Shown piece after piece: positions 8,767 through 17,918 of a DNA stretch of 64,000 bases. This DNA is from Rhodoferax sp. (GTDB taxonomy: Bacteria > Pseudomonadota > Gammaproteobacteria > Burkholderiales > Burkholderiaceae_C): assembly GCF_028715765.1 (NCBI RefSeq), contig NZ_JAQURE010000001.1, positions 114,488 to 178,487 of the forward strand. The letters are read 5' to 3'. Numbering within the stretch: the stretch's first letter is position 1; each line of letters starts with the position of its first letter. The notes under the pieces are model-generated. The model was not told the DNA's origin. It saw only the letters and a list, made by a program, of their open reading frames with translations, and did not search any database. Made by a program: the position numbers and the translations under genes.

Positions 8767-11700
8767 ATGTCTCACACCAGCTCCGCAGCCACTTCCGCTA
8801 CCTTGCTCCCCCAACCCATCAGCGAAGAAGTGCTGATTGAAAAATACAGCAAAGGCGCTGAAAAAACCGTCTCAGACGTGAACCAACGGGTCGCGCGTGC
8901 CTTGGCCAAGGTGGAAGCACCTGAGCAACAAGCCCAGTGGGAAGCCAAATTTTTAACCGCTCTGGAAGCTGGTTTTTTACCAGCGGGTCGCATCCAGTCG
9001 GCCGCCGGCACTGACCTGGCCGCCACCCTGATCAACTGTTTTGTACAACCCGTAGGCGACTCCATTGCCCATGTGGAAGATGGCCACCCTGGCATTTACA
9101 CCGCCTTGACCGAAGCCGCTGAAACCATGCGCCGTGGCGGTGGTGTGGGTTACGACTTCTCGCGCATTCGCCCGCGCGGCGCCTGGGTAGGCAGCACCCA
9201 AAGCAGTGCCTCTGGCCCGGTCAGTTACATGCGCGTGTTTGACCGCAGTTGCGAAACGGTTGAGTCCGCTGGTGCCCGCCGCGGCGCCCAAATGGGTGTG
9301 CTGCGCTGCGATCACCCCGACATTGAAGAATTCATTCACGCCAAAGACAAGGGCGACCTGAAAAACTTCAACATCTCGGTGGGTGTATCCGACGAATTCA
9401 TGACCGCCGTGCTGGCCGATGCCGACTTTTGCCTGGTGCACAAAGCCGAGCCCGGCGAAGCGCAAAAAGCAGCGGGGGCCTACCTCGACCCCGACAAAGG
9501 CTTGTGGATTTACCGCAAGCTCAAAGCCCAAGCACTGTGGGATCAAATCATGCGCAGCACCTACGACCATGCCGAGCCCGGCGTGTTGTTTCTTGACCAG
9601 ATGAACCGCGACAACAACCTGGCCTACTGCGAAACCATTGCCAGCACCAACCCTTGTGTCACCGCAGACACCTGGGTGACCACCACCCAAGGTGCACGAC
9701 AAGTACAAGAACTCATTGGCCAACGCTTTACCGCAGTGGTTGACGGCCAAGCCTACCCCACCGTGTCTGAAGGTTTTTTTGCGACTGGCCGCAAACGCGT
9801 GTTGCAACTCAATACCCAGCAAGGCCACACACTCAAGCTGACTGCCAACCACCTGGTGCGCAAAGTCTGCAAAAAAACCCGCTACGTGACCGAATCCGAA
9901 TGGGTGGAAGCTGGCCTGCTGCAACCAGGCGACGAACTGGTGCTGCACAACCATGTGCCATTGCAAGGGTGGGAGGGCAACTGCACCCAAGACGAAGGCT
10001 ATTTGATGGGTTTACTCATTGGCGACGGCACCCTGAAAGAAGACAAAGCAGTGCTCTCGGTCTGGGCACCAGAACTCAAAATGGTGGCTGGCGGCGCACC
10101 ATTGGCCAATGGCACCCACAGCGCTCAAGGCATCATGGATGCCGCTGAAGCGGCCATTCGCACCCTGCCCCATCGTGCAGATTTTTGCGGCTGGCAGCGC
10201 CCCATCGCTGCGCGTGGCGAGGTTCGCATGGCTTCAGGTGCGCTCAAACACCTGGCCCACCGCTTGGGCATGACGCCACAGCGCAAGACCATCACCGCAG
10301 AGATGGAACGGGCATCGTCAGATTTTTATCTGGGCCTGCTGCGCGGTTTGTTTGACGCCGACGGCTCGGTGCAGGGCCAGCAAGACAAAGGGGTGAGCGT
10401 GCGGCTGACCCAATCCGATGTATCACTGCTTGGCACCGTGCAAAGAATGCTGCTCAGATTGGGCGTGGCATCCAGCATTTACCAAAATCGCCACCCGGCT
10501 GGCCCGAGAAATCTGCCGGACGGCAAGGGCAACAGCGCCAGCTACGCGTGCCAAGCCACACACGAGCTGGTCATCAGCGGCGACAACCTGTGCCGTTTTG
10601 CAGACACCATTGGCTTCAACGACACCGCAAAAGCAGTGAGGCTAGACACACTGCTACAAAGCTACCGCCGCGAACTCAACCGCGAGCGCTTCACCGCCAC
10701 CGTCGCAACCCTCACCGACATCGGCGAAGAAGAGGTGTATGACGTGACGGTACAAGACGTTCACGCCTTCGATGCCAATGGCCTGTATGTACACAACTGT
10801 GCGGAGCAGCCGCTGCCCCCCTACGGCTGCTGCTGCCTGGGCTCGATTGACCTGACGCGCTTCATCACAGCTCCTTTTTCAGAGTCTGCTGCATTTGACG
10901 GCGAAGCCTTTGCCAAAGTGGCGCGCACAGCGGTGCGCATGCTCGACAACGTGCTCGATGCCAGCGTTTGGCCGCTGCCGCAGCAACAAGCCGAAGCCGC
11001 CTCAAAGCGCCGCGTGGGCTTGGGTTTTACCGGCTTGGGCGATGCCCTGGTGATGCTGGGTCTGCGCTACGACACCCAGGCCGCGCGCGACCAAGCGCGC
11101 CAGATTTCAGAGTTGATGCGCGACACCGCCTACGCCGCCTCTTGCGACCTGGCCAAAGAGCGCGGCGCATTTCCACTGTTCAATGCCGACCTGTTTTTCA
11201 GCGGGCAAAACTTTGCCTCACGCTTGCCTAACAAACTGCGCACCCACATTCGCCAGCATGGCCTGCGTAACTCGCACCTGCTCTCAATTGCCCCCACCGG
11301 CACCATCAGCCTGGCCTTTGCCGATAACGCCAGCAACGGCATCGAGCCTGCATTCAGCTGGACTTACAACCGCAAAAAGCGCATGGCAGACGGCAGTTTC
11401 AAAGAATATGCGGTTGAAGACCACGCCTGGCGCTTGTACCGGCACCTCAAAGGTGCCGACGCGCCGTTGACCGACGCCTTTGTCTCAGCCCTTGAAATGA
11501 GCGCCCAGGCGCATGCCGACATGGTGGCTGCAGTGGCGCCGTTCATTGACACGGCCATCTCGAAAACCGTGAATGTGCCAGCCGACTACCCCTATGAAGA
11601 CTTTCAGGGGCTCTACACCCAAGCCTGGCAAGCGGGCCTGAAAGGCCTGGCCACCTACCGCCCCAACAGCGTGCTGGGCTCGGTGCTGAGTGTTGCCCCC

Positions 11701-12807
11701 ACCACCACGCCCGCCAAACCGCTTGAAATTGAAGGCACCAACCACCGCCTCAAACTCGACCGCTTGCCGGCGGCCGTGCTCTCAAGCCTGCGCTGGCCGG
11801 GGCGCCCCACCCTGCCTGGCGGCAACAGCGCCTGGACGTTCATGGTGCACCACCCATTTGGCGACTTTGCGCTATTTATTGGAGAGCTACCTGCGCAAGA
11901 CGGATGCGGTCTGCAGCCGTTTGAGGTGTGGGTCAACGGGGCTGAGCAACCACGCGGCCTGGGTGCCATGGCGAAAACCTTGTCGATGGACTTGCGCGCC
12001 AACGACCCCGCCTGGCTGGCCTTGAAGCTCGATGCCTTGACCACCGTCACCGAAGAGCACCCGTTTGAGATGCCGTTCCCACCCCATGGCGAAAAGCGCC
12101 CGTTCCCCGGTGTGGTAGCCGCCACCGCTGCGGTGATTCGCTGGCGCTGCGAGCAACTCGCCGCGCTGTCTGGCAAAAAAGCAACCGACATCGCCAACAC
12201 CCTGACCCCGGTGCTGGATGCCATGTTCAGCCGCAACGAGCCCATCACCGGCCCGTCTGGCACGCTGGCCTGGGCGGTGGATGTGGACAACCCCGCCACG
12301 GGTGAAGCCTTCACCGTGACGCTGAAAGAGGTGAATCTGCCCGCGCCCGACGGCAGCATGGTCACACGACCCTGCGCGGTGGGCTTTAGCGGCAACTACC
12401 CCAAAGCCATGGATGGTCTGGCGCGACTGCTCAGCCTGGACATGCGCGTGATCGACCCCGCCTGGATTGGCATGAAGCTGCGCAAGCTGCTGAATTACGC
12501 CGAGCCACTGGGCCACTTCATGGCCTTTGTGCCTGGCCTGCCGCACGGTGAAAAGCGTCAGCAAACCTGGCCATCGACCGTGGCCTACATTGCCCGCCTG
12601 ATCATTCACCGCTACGCCATGCTGGGCATCTTGAACGAGGCCGGTTACCCGCTGCGCGACATGGGCGTGCTAGACACCCCGCAAGCACAAGCCAACAGCA
12701 AAACCATGGCCGGGAAAACCTGCCCAGAGTGCGGCAACCCCACCGTGATCCATAAAGACGGCTGCGACTTTTGCACCGCCTGCGGCTATGTGGGGCAATG
12801 CGGTTGA
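8767..12807 (+). CDS. nrdJ: Adenosylcobalamin-dependent (class II) ribonucleotide reductase with intein
   Basis: Precursor of 1346 residues; removing a 381-residue intein leaves about 965, the normal length for proteobacterial NrdJ. It reduces ribonucleotides using a B12-generated thiyl radical. Motifs: [29 protein letters not shown], the active-site N-P-C-A-E (split by the intein), and PTGTISLAF. The C-terminal zinc-ribbon-like CPECGNP...[14 protein letters not shown] holds the cysteines that would re-reduce the enzyme. The ATG at 8767 has a GAAAG RBS and replaces a TTG 30 bases upstream. The gene stands alone, between rpoD and the convergent moaE. Confidence 0.95.
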   Translation: MSHTSSAATSATLLPQPISEEVLIEKYSKGAEKTVSDVNQRVARALAKVEAPEQQAQWEAKFLTALEAGFLPAGRIQSAAGTDLAATLINCFVQPVGDSIAHVEDGHPGIYTALTEAAETMRRGGGVGYDFSRIRPRGAWVGSTQSSASGPVSYMRVFDRSCETVESAGARRGAQMGVLRCDHPDIEEFIHAKDKGDLKNFNISVGVSDEFMTAVLADADFCLVHKAEPGEAQKAAGAYLDPDKGLWIYRKLKAQALWDQIMRSTYDHAEPGVLFLDQMNRDNNLAYCETIASTNPCVTADTWVTTTQGARQVQELIGQRFTAVVDGQAYPTVSEGFFATGRKRVLQLNTQQGHTLKLTANHLVRKVCKKTRYVTESEWVEAGLLQPGDELVLHNHVPLQGWEGNCTQDEGYLMGLLIGDGTLKEDKAVLSVWAPELKMVAGGAPLANGTHSAQGIMDAAEAAIRTLPHRADFCGWQRPIAARGEVRMASGALKHLAHRLGMTPQRKTITAEMERASSDFYLGLLRGLFDADGSVQGQQDKGVSVRLTQSDVSLLGTVQRMLLRLGVASSIYQNRHPAGPRNLPDGKGNSASYACQATHELVISGDNLCRFADTIGFNDTAKAVRLDTLLQSYRRELNRERFTATVATLTDIGEEEVYDVTVQDVHAFDANGLYVHNCAEQPLPPYGCCCLGSIDLTRFITAPFSESAAFDGEAFAKVARTAVRMLDNVLDASVWPLPQQQAEAASKRRVGLGFTGLGDALVMLGLRYDTQAARDQARQISELMRDTAYAASCDLAKERGAFPLFNADLFFSGQNFASRLPNKLRTHIRQHGLRNSHLLSIAPTGTISLAFADNASNGIEPAFSWTYNRKKRMADGSFKEYAVEDHAWRLYRHLKGADAPLTDAFVSALEMSAQAHADMVAAVAPFIDTAISKTVNVPADYPYEDFQGLYTQAWQAGLKGLATYRPNSVLGSVLSVAPTTTPAKPLEIEGTNHRLKLDRLPAAVLSSLRWPGRPTLPGGNSAWTFMVHHPFGDFALFIGELPAQDGCGLQPFEVWVNGAEQPRGLGAMAKTLSMDLRANDPAWLALKLDALTTVTEEHPFEMPFPPHGEKRPFPGVVAATAAVIRWRCEQLAALSGKKATDIANTLTPVLDAMFSRNEPITGPSGTLAWAVDVDNPATGEAFTVTLKEVNLPAPDGSMVTRPCAVGFSGNYPKAMDGLARLLSLDMRVIDPAWIGMKLRKLLNYAEPLGHFMAFVPGLPHGEKRQQTWPSTVAYIARLIIHRYAMLGILNEAGYPLRDMGVLDTPQAQANSKTMAGKTCPECGNPTVIHKDGCDFCTACGYVGQCG
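9655..10797 (+). other. Intein with LAGLIDADG homing endonuclease inside nrdJ
   Basis: Residues 297-677 of the precursor. The upstream extein ends ASTNP; the intein begins Cys1 ([14 protein letters not shown], block A), has block B ([15 protein letters not shown]), and ends with block F/G ([20 protein letters not shown]) before Cys+1 of the downstream extein [10 protein letters not shown]. The centre carries two dodecapeptide motifs, [11 protein letters not shown] (near residue 410) and [15 protein letters not shown] (near residue 519), of the LAGLIDADG endonuclease class. The +1 cysteine is the catalytic thiyl-radical Cys of the NxCxE motif, so splicing is required for activity. All splicing residues (Cys1, His-Asn, Cys+1) are present, so it is probably functional. 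Confidence 0.95.
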
Positions 12808-12876
12808 GGTAACACACCAGGCGCAGGATAAACGAATCAAACGCTCAGATATTTGGGCGTTAAAGCACCACCTCAG

Positions 12877-13362
12877 TCACACGTTGCTGGCCTGAATGCC
12901 CCATTTGGCCAGCGCGGCATCGTCGCTGACACGGGCATCGACCCAGTGTGAGCCTTTGGGGGTTTGCTCTTTTTTCCAAAAAGGGGCTTGGGTTTTGAGG
13001 TAGTCCATCAAAAACTCACAGGCCTGAAAACTCTCGCCCCGGTGCGCTGAAGTCACCGCCACCAGCACAATTTGATCCAGCGGCATCAACAGCCCCACCC
13101 GGTGGATGACACGGGCGGCATAGATGTCAAAGCGCGTCATGGCCGCGTCAATCATCTGCTCAATCGACTTCTCGGTCATGCCAGGGTAATGCTCCAGCTC
13201 CATGCTGCTGATGTGACCCGGCTCGCCTTGGGTGTGGTCGCGCACCGTGCCAATGAAACTGCAGACCGCCCCCACGCGTGGGTCTTGCGCACGCAATGCA
13301 GCAATTTCCTCTGCCACATTGAAATCAAACGTCTGAATCGATACCCTTGGGATTTTTTTCAT
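12877..13362 (-). CDS. moaE: Molybdopterin synthase catalytic subunit MoaE
   Basis: Large subunit (161 residues) of molybdopterin synthase, which transfers sulfur from MoaD thiocarboxylate to precursor Z/cPMP. Family motifs include GAVCSFIGTVRDHTQG, MELEHYPGMTEK, VIHRVGLL, VTSAHRGESFQACEFLMDYLK and the catalytic-lysine segment FWKKEQT. It is last in the minus-strand order mobB-moeA-moaD-moaE and is separated from moaD by a copy of the dispersed repeat. It converges on nrdJ; a weak hairpin (AACGCTC/GGGCGTT, 12840-12861) lies between the two stops. Confidence 0.95.
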   Translation of the reverse strand: MKKIPRVSIQTFDFNVAEEIAALRAQDPRVGAVCSFIGTVRDHTQGEPGHISSMELEHYPGMTEKSIEQMIDAAMTRFDIYAARVIHRVGLLMPLDQIVLVAVTSAHRGESFQACEFLMDYLKTQAPFWKKEQTPKGSHWVDARVSDDAALAKWGIQASNV

Positions 13363-13369
13363 AAGAAAT

Positions 13370-13425
13370 TAGCCTCTAGACCTTATAAATAAAGCGTAAG
13401 CAGCTATTTAATAAATAGCGTTTTA
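13370..13425 (-). repeat. Dispersed Comamonadaceae-type palindromic repeat, copy 1
   Basis: Contains GCCTCTAGACCTTATAAATA and AAGCGTAAGCAGCTATTTAA, the inverted form of the repeat core (AATAGCTnCTnGCGCTTAT...AAGCGCTAGAGGC). It lies between moaD and moaE. Confidence 0.75.
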
Positions 13426-13674
13426 GCCACCCGTTACCGGTGGGAAAAAGGCCACTTCTGCCCCATCTGACAAGGCCGCAGACTCATCACTCATGACTTG
13501 ATTGAGCGCCAAGCGCACGGCTTTGCCACGCGCCAAACTCTCGGCATGGGCGCCGCCCAAAGCAATCAGCTCGTCGCGCAGTTGAGCCAGCGTAGCCGCA
13601 GCGGTATCGCGCAACTCGCTGCCCACGCCAATGGCTTCGCGGATGCCGGCAAAATATTTCACCGTGACCATCAT
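13423..13674 (-). CDS. moaD: Molybdopterin synthase sulfur carrier subunit MoaD
   Basis: An 83-residue ubiquitin-like protein ending in the diagnostic PPVTGG; its terminal Gly is adenylated and converted to thiocarboxylate. It starts VTVKYFAGIREAIGVGSE, as usual for MoaD. The ATG at 13674 lies in the direct repeat ATCAT (minus: ATGAT) produced by the MITE insertion and overlaps the stop of the MITE-encoded reading frame (ATGA). Before that insertion the same ATG would have overlapped the moeA stop. Confidence 0.93.
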   Translation of the reverse strand: MMVTVKYFAGIREAIGVGSELRDTAAATLAQLRDELIALGGAHAESLARGKAVRLALNQVMSDESAALSDGAEVAFFPPVTGG

Positions 13675-13913
13675 CCTAGATTCCTCAGTTGACCGCTCAC
13701 ATGTACCAATAAGTACTTATGAACATTGAATTTTTCAGCGTTGATCAACTTCATCATTTGGGTGACATCGCTACGCACTCGATTGAGCCGCCAGGAACGC
13801 GCCTGGGGGCGTTGCTCCTCCTCGAAGGCAGAAGCCTTCAGCGTCGTCCCGCCTACCCAGACACGCTCCTGACAGCCCACTCGGGTGTGTCCAACTAAGG
13901 AATCTAGGATCAT
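13671..13913 (-). CDS. 80-residue reading frame spanning the whole MITE
   Basis: Open frame that starts at the ATGA overlapping the moeA stop and ends at the ATGA overlapping the moaD start, so it exactly fills the inserted element. The product (MILDSLVGHTRVGCQERVWVGG at its start, ending GQLRNLG) resembles nothing I recognise, and composition gives no sign of function. I infer that its value, if any, is to keep ribosomes moving from moeA into moaD. It may simply be a chance open frame. Confidence 0.35.
   Translation of the reverse strand: MILDSLVGHTRVGCQERVWVGGTTLKASAFEEEQRPQARSWRLNRVRSDVTQMMKLINAEKFNVHKYLLVHVSGQLRNLG
13675..13908 (-). mobile_element. 234-bp MITE with IS1380-like ends at the moeA-moaD junction
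   Basis: Terminal inverted repeats CCTAGATTCCTCAGTTG (13675-13691) and its inverse with one mismatch (13892-13908), flanked by a 5-base direct repeat ATCAT (13670-13674 and 13909-13913). There is no transposase gene, so it would need to move in trans. The terminus CCTAGATTC and the 5-bp duplication match what I recall for IS1380-family elements (ISEcp1-like ends). The duplicated ATCAT contains both the moeA stop and the moaD start codon. Confidence 0.85.
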
Positions 13914-15172
13914 GCCAGCAACTCCGCAAATGAAACAAAACGCACCACATCACCCGGCGCAATGGTTTGTCCGGGCGGGTTGTCAACCAGGCCGTCGCCC
14001 CACACCGCAGAGGTCAACACCCCTGAGCTTTGGTTGGGAAACAGGTCAAGCCCGCCCGAAGCGTTGCGTTTGACGCGCAAAAATTCACGGCGTTTATCGG
14101 CTCTAGACCAAGTGAAATCTGCCCGGGCAGCTACCGGTGCGATAGCAACTTGCGACACCCCTTGGAGCTTGAGTAAAAACGGCCGCACCAGCAGCAAAAA
14201 GGTCACAAAACTCGACACCGGGTTACCCGGCAAGCCAATGAAATGCGCACCAGCTTCAGCACCCGCCCCGACCCAGCCATAAGCAAACGGTTTGCCGGGC
14301 TTGATGGCAATTTGCCACAAGTCCAGGTGCCCCAGGCTTTGCACAGCGGGTTTGATGTGGTCTTCTTCCCCCACCGAAACCCCGCCGCTGGTCAAGATCA
14401 AGTCATGCTGAGCCGCCGCTGAGCGCAGCGCATCGGTGGTGGCCGTGCGGTCGTCAGGCACGATGCCAAGGTCGCTGACCTCGCAGCCCAGGCGCTGCAG
14501 CAGCGCTTTGAGAAAAAACCGGTTGGAGTTGTAAATGGCACCCGGCGGCATGTCTTGGGGCGGCACGGTGCCGGGCATCACCAGCTCGTCACCGGTGGAA
14601 AACAAGGCCACTTTGGGGCGCGCTGACACGGCCAGCACATTCATGCCAACACTGGCCGCCAGCCCAAGTGAAGCAGGCGTGAGGCGCTCACCTTTACGAA
14701 GCACCACGGCGCCGCGTGAGACATCTTCGCCGGCGCGGCGAATCCATTGACCAGGCTGCAGCGCGGTGTTGATGCTGACGCTGGCGTTGTCGTGTACCTC
14801 GCAGTCTTCTTGCATCACCACCGCGTCAGCCCCAGCGGGAATGGGTGCGCCGGTGAAGATGCGCGCCACCGTCATGGGTGCCAAAGCGCTGCCTGAGCTG
14901 CCCGCAGGAATGCGTTGCGACACGGGCAGCGGCGGCACGGGCATGGCCACCAAGTCGGCACAGCGCACGGCGTACCCGTCCATGGCGCTGTTGTCTTGCG
15001 GCGGCACGTGCAAGCCCGAGACCAGGTCTTGCGCCAGCACACGGCCATCGGCCTCAAACGTGGTCACTTGCTCGGTGCGCGCCAGTGGTTGGGCGTACGC
15101 AAGCAATTGCGCCAGCGCGTCGTCCAGGGGTTTGAGGGGCTTGAAGGCGGGTCGGGGTGGGGTGGGTGTCAT
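13910..15172 (-). CDS. moeA: Molybdopterin molybdotransferase MoeA
   Basis: A 420-residue enzyme that inserts molybdate into adenylylated molybdopterin. Motifs: PPQDNSAMDGYAVR, RIFTGAPIPAGADAVVMQEDC, FSTGDELV, LTSGGVSVGEEDHIKPA (MoCF_biosynth) and LPGNPVSSFVTF. Its ATG overlaps the mobB stop (ATGA, 15169-15172). Its TGA (13910-13912) lies inside the MITE target duplication. Length and all domains are normal, so the MITE insertion spared the coding sequence. Confidence 0.96.
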   Translation of the reverse strand: MTPTPPRPAFKPLKPLDDALAQLLAYAQPLARTEQVTTFEADGRVLAQDLVSGLHVPPQDNSAMDGYAVRCADLVAMPVPPLPVSQRIPAGSSGSALAPMTVARIFTGAPIPAGADAVVMQEDCEVHDNASVSINTALQPGQWIRRAGEDVSRGAVVLRKGERLTPASLGLAASVGMNVLAVSARPKVALFSTGDELVMPGTVPPQDMPPGAIYNSNRFFLKALLQRLGCEVSDLGIVPDDRTATTDALRSAAAQHDLILTSGGVSVGEEDHIKPAVQSLGHLDLWQIAIKPGKPFAYGWVGAGAEAGAHFIGLPGNPVSSFVTFLLLVRPFLLKLQGVSQVAIAPVAARADFTWSRADKRREFLRVKRNASGGLDLFPNQSSGVLTSAVWGDGLVDNPPGQTIAPGDVVRFVSFAELLA

Positions 15173-15702
15173 GCGTAGTTCTCAAAACGGTAGTCAAAAC
15201 GGCTGCCCTGCGCCACCAGCCAGTCGGCCACAGCGCTGGGGTCATTCAGGTCAAGCACGGGCAAACCGGTGGGCGCTGGCAAATGGTCGGGAGAATCCGT
15301 GGCCACGGCCACAATGAAGTCGTCCTCTGGGTAGCGCGCAGGCTTGGCGGACAGCGCTCGCCAGACCTCTATTTTTTGCAAATCAGAGTCTTTGAAGCCT
15401 TCTACCAGCACCCAGTCCACACCCTCGTAAAGCTCGGCCAGTAACTGGTGCACAGTAGGGCGATTGGGCACTTCAAACTCGCGCATCAAGGCCAGTCGCT
15501 TGTCTGAGGCCACGATGACCTCAAACGCACCGGCTTCGCGATGGCGAAAGGTGTCTTTGCCCTCGTGGTCAATGTCAAAACGGTGGTGCGCGTGCTTGAC
15601 CACCGAGACCCGCAAGCCTTTGAGTTTGAGCTTGGGTATCAACTGCTCGACCAGCGTGGTCTTGCCCGAGCCGGAAAACCCGGCAAATCCAACCACATTC
15701 AT
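15169..15702 (-). CDS. mobB: Molybdopterin-guanine dinucleotide biosynthesis adaptor protein MobB
   Basis: A 177-residue P-loop GTPase with Walker A GFSGSGKTTLVEQL at the N-terminus, VVKHAHHRFDIDHEGKDTFRHREAGA and DWVLVEGFKDSDLQKIEVWR, the standard MobB layout. It assists MobA/MoeA in maturation of the guanine-dinucleotide form of molybdenum cofactor. It is the first gene of the minus-strand molybdopterin cluster and overlaps moeA by 4 bases. mobA and the downstream molybdoenzymes are not in the window. Confidence 0.93.
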   Translation of the reverse strand: MNVVGFAGFSGSGKTTLVEQLIPKLKLKGLRVSVVKHAHHRFDIDHEGKDTFRHREAGAFEVIVASDKRLALMREFEVPNRPTVHQLLAELYEGVDWVLVEGFKDSDLQKIEVWRALSAKPARYPEDDFIVAVATDSPDHLPAPTGLPVLDLNDPSAVADWLVAQGSRFDYRFENYA

Positions 15703-15714
15703 TTGATTACTCTT

Positions 15715-15763
15715 TATTTAATAGCTACTAACGCTTATAAAATAAGCGCTAGAGGCCTTTTTT
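15715..15763 (+). repeat. Dispersed palindromic repeat, copy 2
   Basis: TTTAATAGCTACTAACGCTT then ATAAGCGCTAGAGGCC, close to the full core. It fills the gap between thrC and mobB and reaches the thrC stop codon, so a transcript would fold a hairpin right after thrC. Confidence 0.8.
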
Positions 15764-17189
15764 ATGCACAATGTTGAGCGATGAACTGTTGGATGGCTTG
15801 GGCGTCTGCTGCCATGTGGGTCACGCGTTTGGGCAGCGCTTCAATGCCTTCAAATCGGGCGGGACGATCAGGCTCACGGCCTGTGGCCTCGACAATGGTG
15901 GCGGCAAATTTGATGGGCAAGGCGGTTTCCAGCACGATCATTGGCACGCCTGCTTGCAAGTGTTCACGCGCAACTTTCACACCATCGGCGGTGTGGGTGT
16001 CGATCATCATGCCGTGGCGTGTCCAAGTGTCTTTGATGGTGGCCAAACGGTCGGCGTGGGTGCTTTTGCCGCTCTCAAAACCATATTTGCCAGCGGCTTG
16101 GCTGAAGGCGGGGTGCGCCTCCAGATCAAAGAAACCCACGCGGCTAAGTGCATCACCAAAAAAGGCTTTGGTGCGCGCGCCGTCACGGCCGAGCAGGTCA
16201 AACACAAAACGTTCGAAGTTGCTGGCCTTGGAGATGTCCATGGACGGGCTGGAGGTCTCGTGGGTATCGGCGCTGGTACGCACACGGTACACGCCGGTCT
16301 TGAAAAATTCATCCAATACGTCGTTTTCATTGGTGGCCACCACCAGTTTGGCAATGGGCAAGCCCATCATGCGCGCCACGTGACCGGCGCAGACGTTGCC
16401 GAAGTTGCCGCTGGGCACGGTGAAACTGACCTTTTGAGCGTTGGTTTCAGTGGCTTGGAAGTAGCCAGCAAAGTAGTAAACCACTTGCGCCAGCAGGCGC
16501 GCCCAGTTGATGGAGTTGACCGTGCCAATTTTGTACTTGCGCTTGAACTCCAGGTCGTTGCTGACGGCCTTGACCATGTCTTGACAGTCGTCAAACACGC
16601 CGTCCACCGCAATGTTGAAGATGTTCTCATCCATCAGGCTGAACATCTGCGCTTGCTGGAACGGGCTCATGCGATTCGCCGGGCTGGTCATGAAGACGCG
16701 CACACCTTTTTTGCCGCGCATGGCGTATTCGGCGGCGCTGCCGGTGTCGCCGCTGGTGGCGCCCAGAATGTTAAGGGTTTCGCCACGGCGCGCTAGCTCG
16801 TATTCAAACAGGTTGCCCAGCAGTTGCATGGCCATGTCCTTGAAGGCCAGCGTCGGGCCGTTGGACAAGGCCTCTAGCCAGATGCCGTTCTCTAAATGGC
16901 GCAGCGGCACGATCTCACCGGTGCCAAACACTTCCACCGTGTAGGTTTTGGCGCACAGCGCTCTCAAATCTGCAGCAGGAATGTCATCAATGTAGAGGGA
17001 CAAAACCTCAAAAGCCAGCTCGGCATAACCCTGCGTGTGATACACCGTGCGCCAGCGTTCCAGCGTGGCTGCATCCACTTGGGGATAACTCGCGGGCAGG
17101 TACAGGCCGCCGTCCGGTGCCAGGCCTTCGAGCAGGATGTCGCAAAATTGTTTGGGCGTTTGGTCGCCACGGGTGGAGAGGTAGAGCAT
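15762..17189 (-). CDS. thrC: Threonine synthase
   Basis: A 475-residue PLP enzyme converting O-phosphohomoserine to threonine. Motifs: YLSTRGDQTPKQF start, LSNGPTLAFKDMAMQLLG containing the PLP lysine, GATSGDTGSAAEYA, and SINWARLLAQVVYY. The length is typical of the longer bacterial form. It should follow hom directly, but a vapBC pair is inserted between them. thrC begins only 12 bases after the vapC stop with no obvious RBS, so its expression may depend on transcription from the toxin-antitoxin promoter. Confidence 0.96.
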   Translation of the reverse strand: MLYLSTRGDQTPKQFCDILLEGLAPDGGLYLPASYPQVDAATLERWRTVYHTQGYAELAFEVLSLYIDDIPAADLRALCAKTYTVEVFGTGEIVPLRHLENGIWLEALSNGPTLAFKDMAMQLLGNLFEYELARRGETLNILGATSGDTGSAAEYAMRGKKGVRVFMTSPANRMSPFQQAQMFSLMDENIFNIAVDGVFDDCQDMVKAVSNDLEFKRKYKIGTVNSINWARLLAQVVYYFAGYFQATETNAQKVSFTVPSGNFGNVCAGHVARMMGLPIAKLVVATNENDVLDEFFKTGVYRVRTSADTHETSSPSMDISKASNFERFVFDLLGRDGARTKAFFGDALSRVGFFDLEAHPAFSQAAGKYGFESGKSTHADRLATIKDTWTRHGMMIDTHTADGVKVAREHLQAGVPMIVLETALPIKFAATIVEATGREPDRPARFEGIEALPKRVTHMAADAQAIQQFIAQHCA

Positions 17190-17201
17190 ACAGTTCAGTT
17201 G

Positions 17202-17609
17202 TTAGGGATAAGTCTCAGGCGTGATCAGCTTCACCGCCGGGAAGTAGGTTTTGTAACGCGCTTTGTCACGCGTCAAGATCGGCCAAGCTTGCGTTTGAGC
17301 ATGCGCACCAATGAAGAAATCTGGAAGTGTCGTCAACTTGGAGCCTTTGTTTTGCCGATACAGCGCAAACGCCTGGGCTGCCAAGAATGCACTCGCCTGC
17401 GGCAGTGGCGCGTATGCCAAATGCACCAAATCAAGCGCGCTTTGCAGACTCTGGACACTCTCAAATGAAGGTGAAATTTCTGCACAGATCAACGCATTGA
17501 TCGCCAGCCCTTGAGCATGATGCGCTTGCAGTGCATCCAGCGACCATTTCTGCCACTGCGGATCGGCATCAAACACGTCAATCAGCACACAACTGTCGAC
17601 CAAAATCAT
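17202..17609 (-). CDS. VapC-type PIN-domain toxin (module 1)
   Basis: A 135-residue PIN ribonuclease: ILVDSCVLIDVF (first Asp), NALICAEIS (Glu), then LPDFFIGAHAQTQAWPILTRDKARYKTYFP with the later acidic residues. It is predicted to cleave RNA when freed from the upstream AbrB-type antitoxin. Its ATG overlaps the antitoxin stop by 4 bases (ATGA). It is embedded between hom and thrC. The exact RNA target cannot be told from sequence. Confidence 0.88.
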   Translation of the reverse strand: MILVDSCVLIDVFDADPQWQKWSLDALQAHHAQGLAINALICAEISPSFESVQSLQSALDLVHLAYAPLPQASAFLAAQAFALYRQNKGSKLTTLPDFFIGAHAQTQAWPILTRDKARYKTYFPAVKLITPETYP

Positions 17610-17851
17610 CGGTTCCAGTCCTCGCCCCGAGTTTCGCGCATGATTTCGTCTGTGGGGCGCTTGCGCAGCCCCACACCGAGCAGCTGCTGGTATGGATTGC
17701 TTTGAGCAGCTTGACGGCGCACAGGAAAAATGACCACCCGGCCATCTGACAAGGCTTCGTAGTCAATTTCCTGACCAGGCGACACACCCAAAAAATCGCG
17801 TATGGCTTTGGGCAAAGTAACCTGGCCTTTGACTGTTAGCGCGTACCCCAT
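17606..17851 (-). CDS. VapB/AbrB-type antitoxin (module 1)
   Basis: An 81-residue protein with an N-terminal SpoVT-AbrB DNA-binding domain (ALTVKGQVTLPKAIRDFLGVSPGQEIDYEAL) and a polar C-terminal tail (IMRETRGEDW) that would cover the PIN toxin. ATG 17851 has AGGAG seven bases upstream. It is preceded by a promoter overlapping direct repeats, the usual autoregulatory arrangement. It overlaps vapC by 4 bases. Confidence 0.87.
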   Translation of the reverse strand: MGYALTVKGQVTLPKAIRDFLGVSPGQEIDYEALSDGRVVIFPVRRQAAQSNPYQQLLGVGLRKRPTDEIMRETRGEDWNR

Positions 17852-17862
17852 GACCGGCTCCT

Positions 17863-17910
17863 AAAGTATTACAAACGAAAGTATTACTTTACTCGAACGC
17901 CAAAGGTCAA
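17863..17910 (-). promoter_or_regulatory. vapBC promoter with direct-repeat operator
   Basis: On the minus strand TTGACC (17905-17910) and TAATAC (17881-17886) are separated by 18 bases. Two identical copies of AAAGTATTAC (plus strand 17863-17872 and 17878-17887) spaced 15 bases apart cover the -10 box and start region, a plausible binding site for the AbrB-type antitoxin. Confidence 0.6.
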
Positions 17911-17918
17911 GCCAGCCA

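Noticed and set aside
15771..16796. 341-codon open frame opposite thrC
   Set aside because: Antisense shadow, rich in Gly/His/Val, while the thrC reading is unmistakable.
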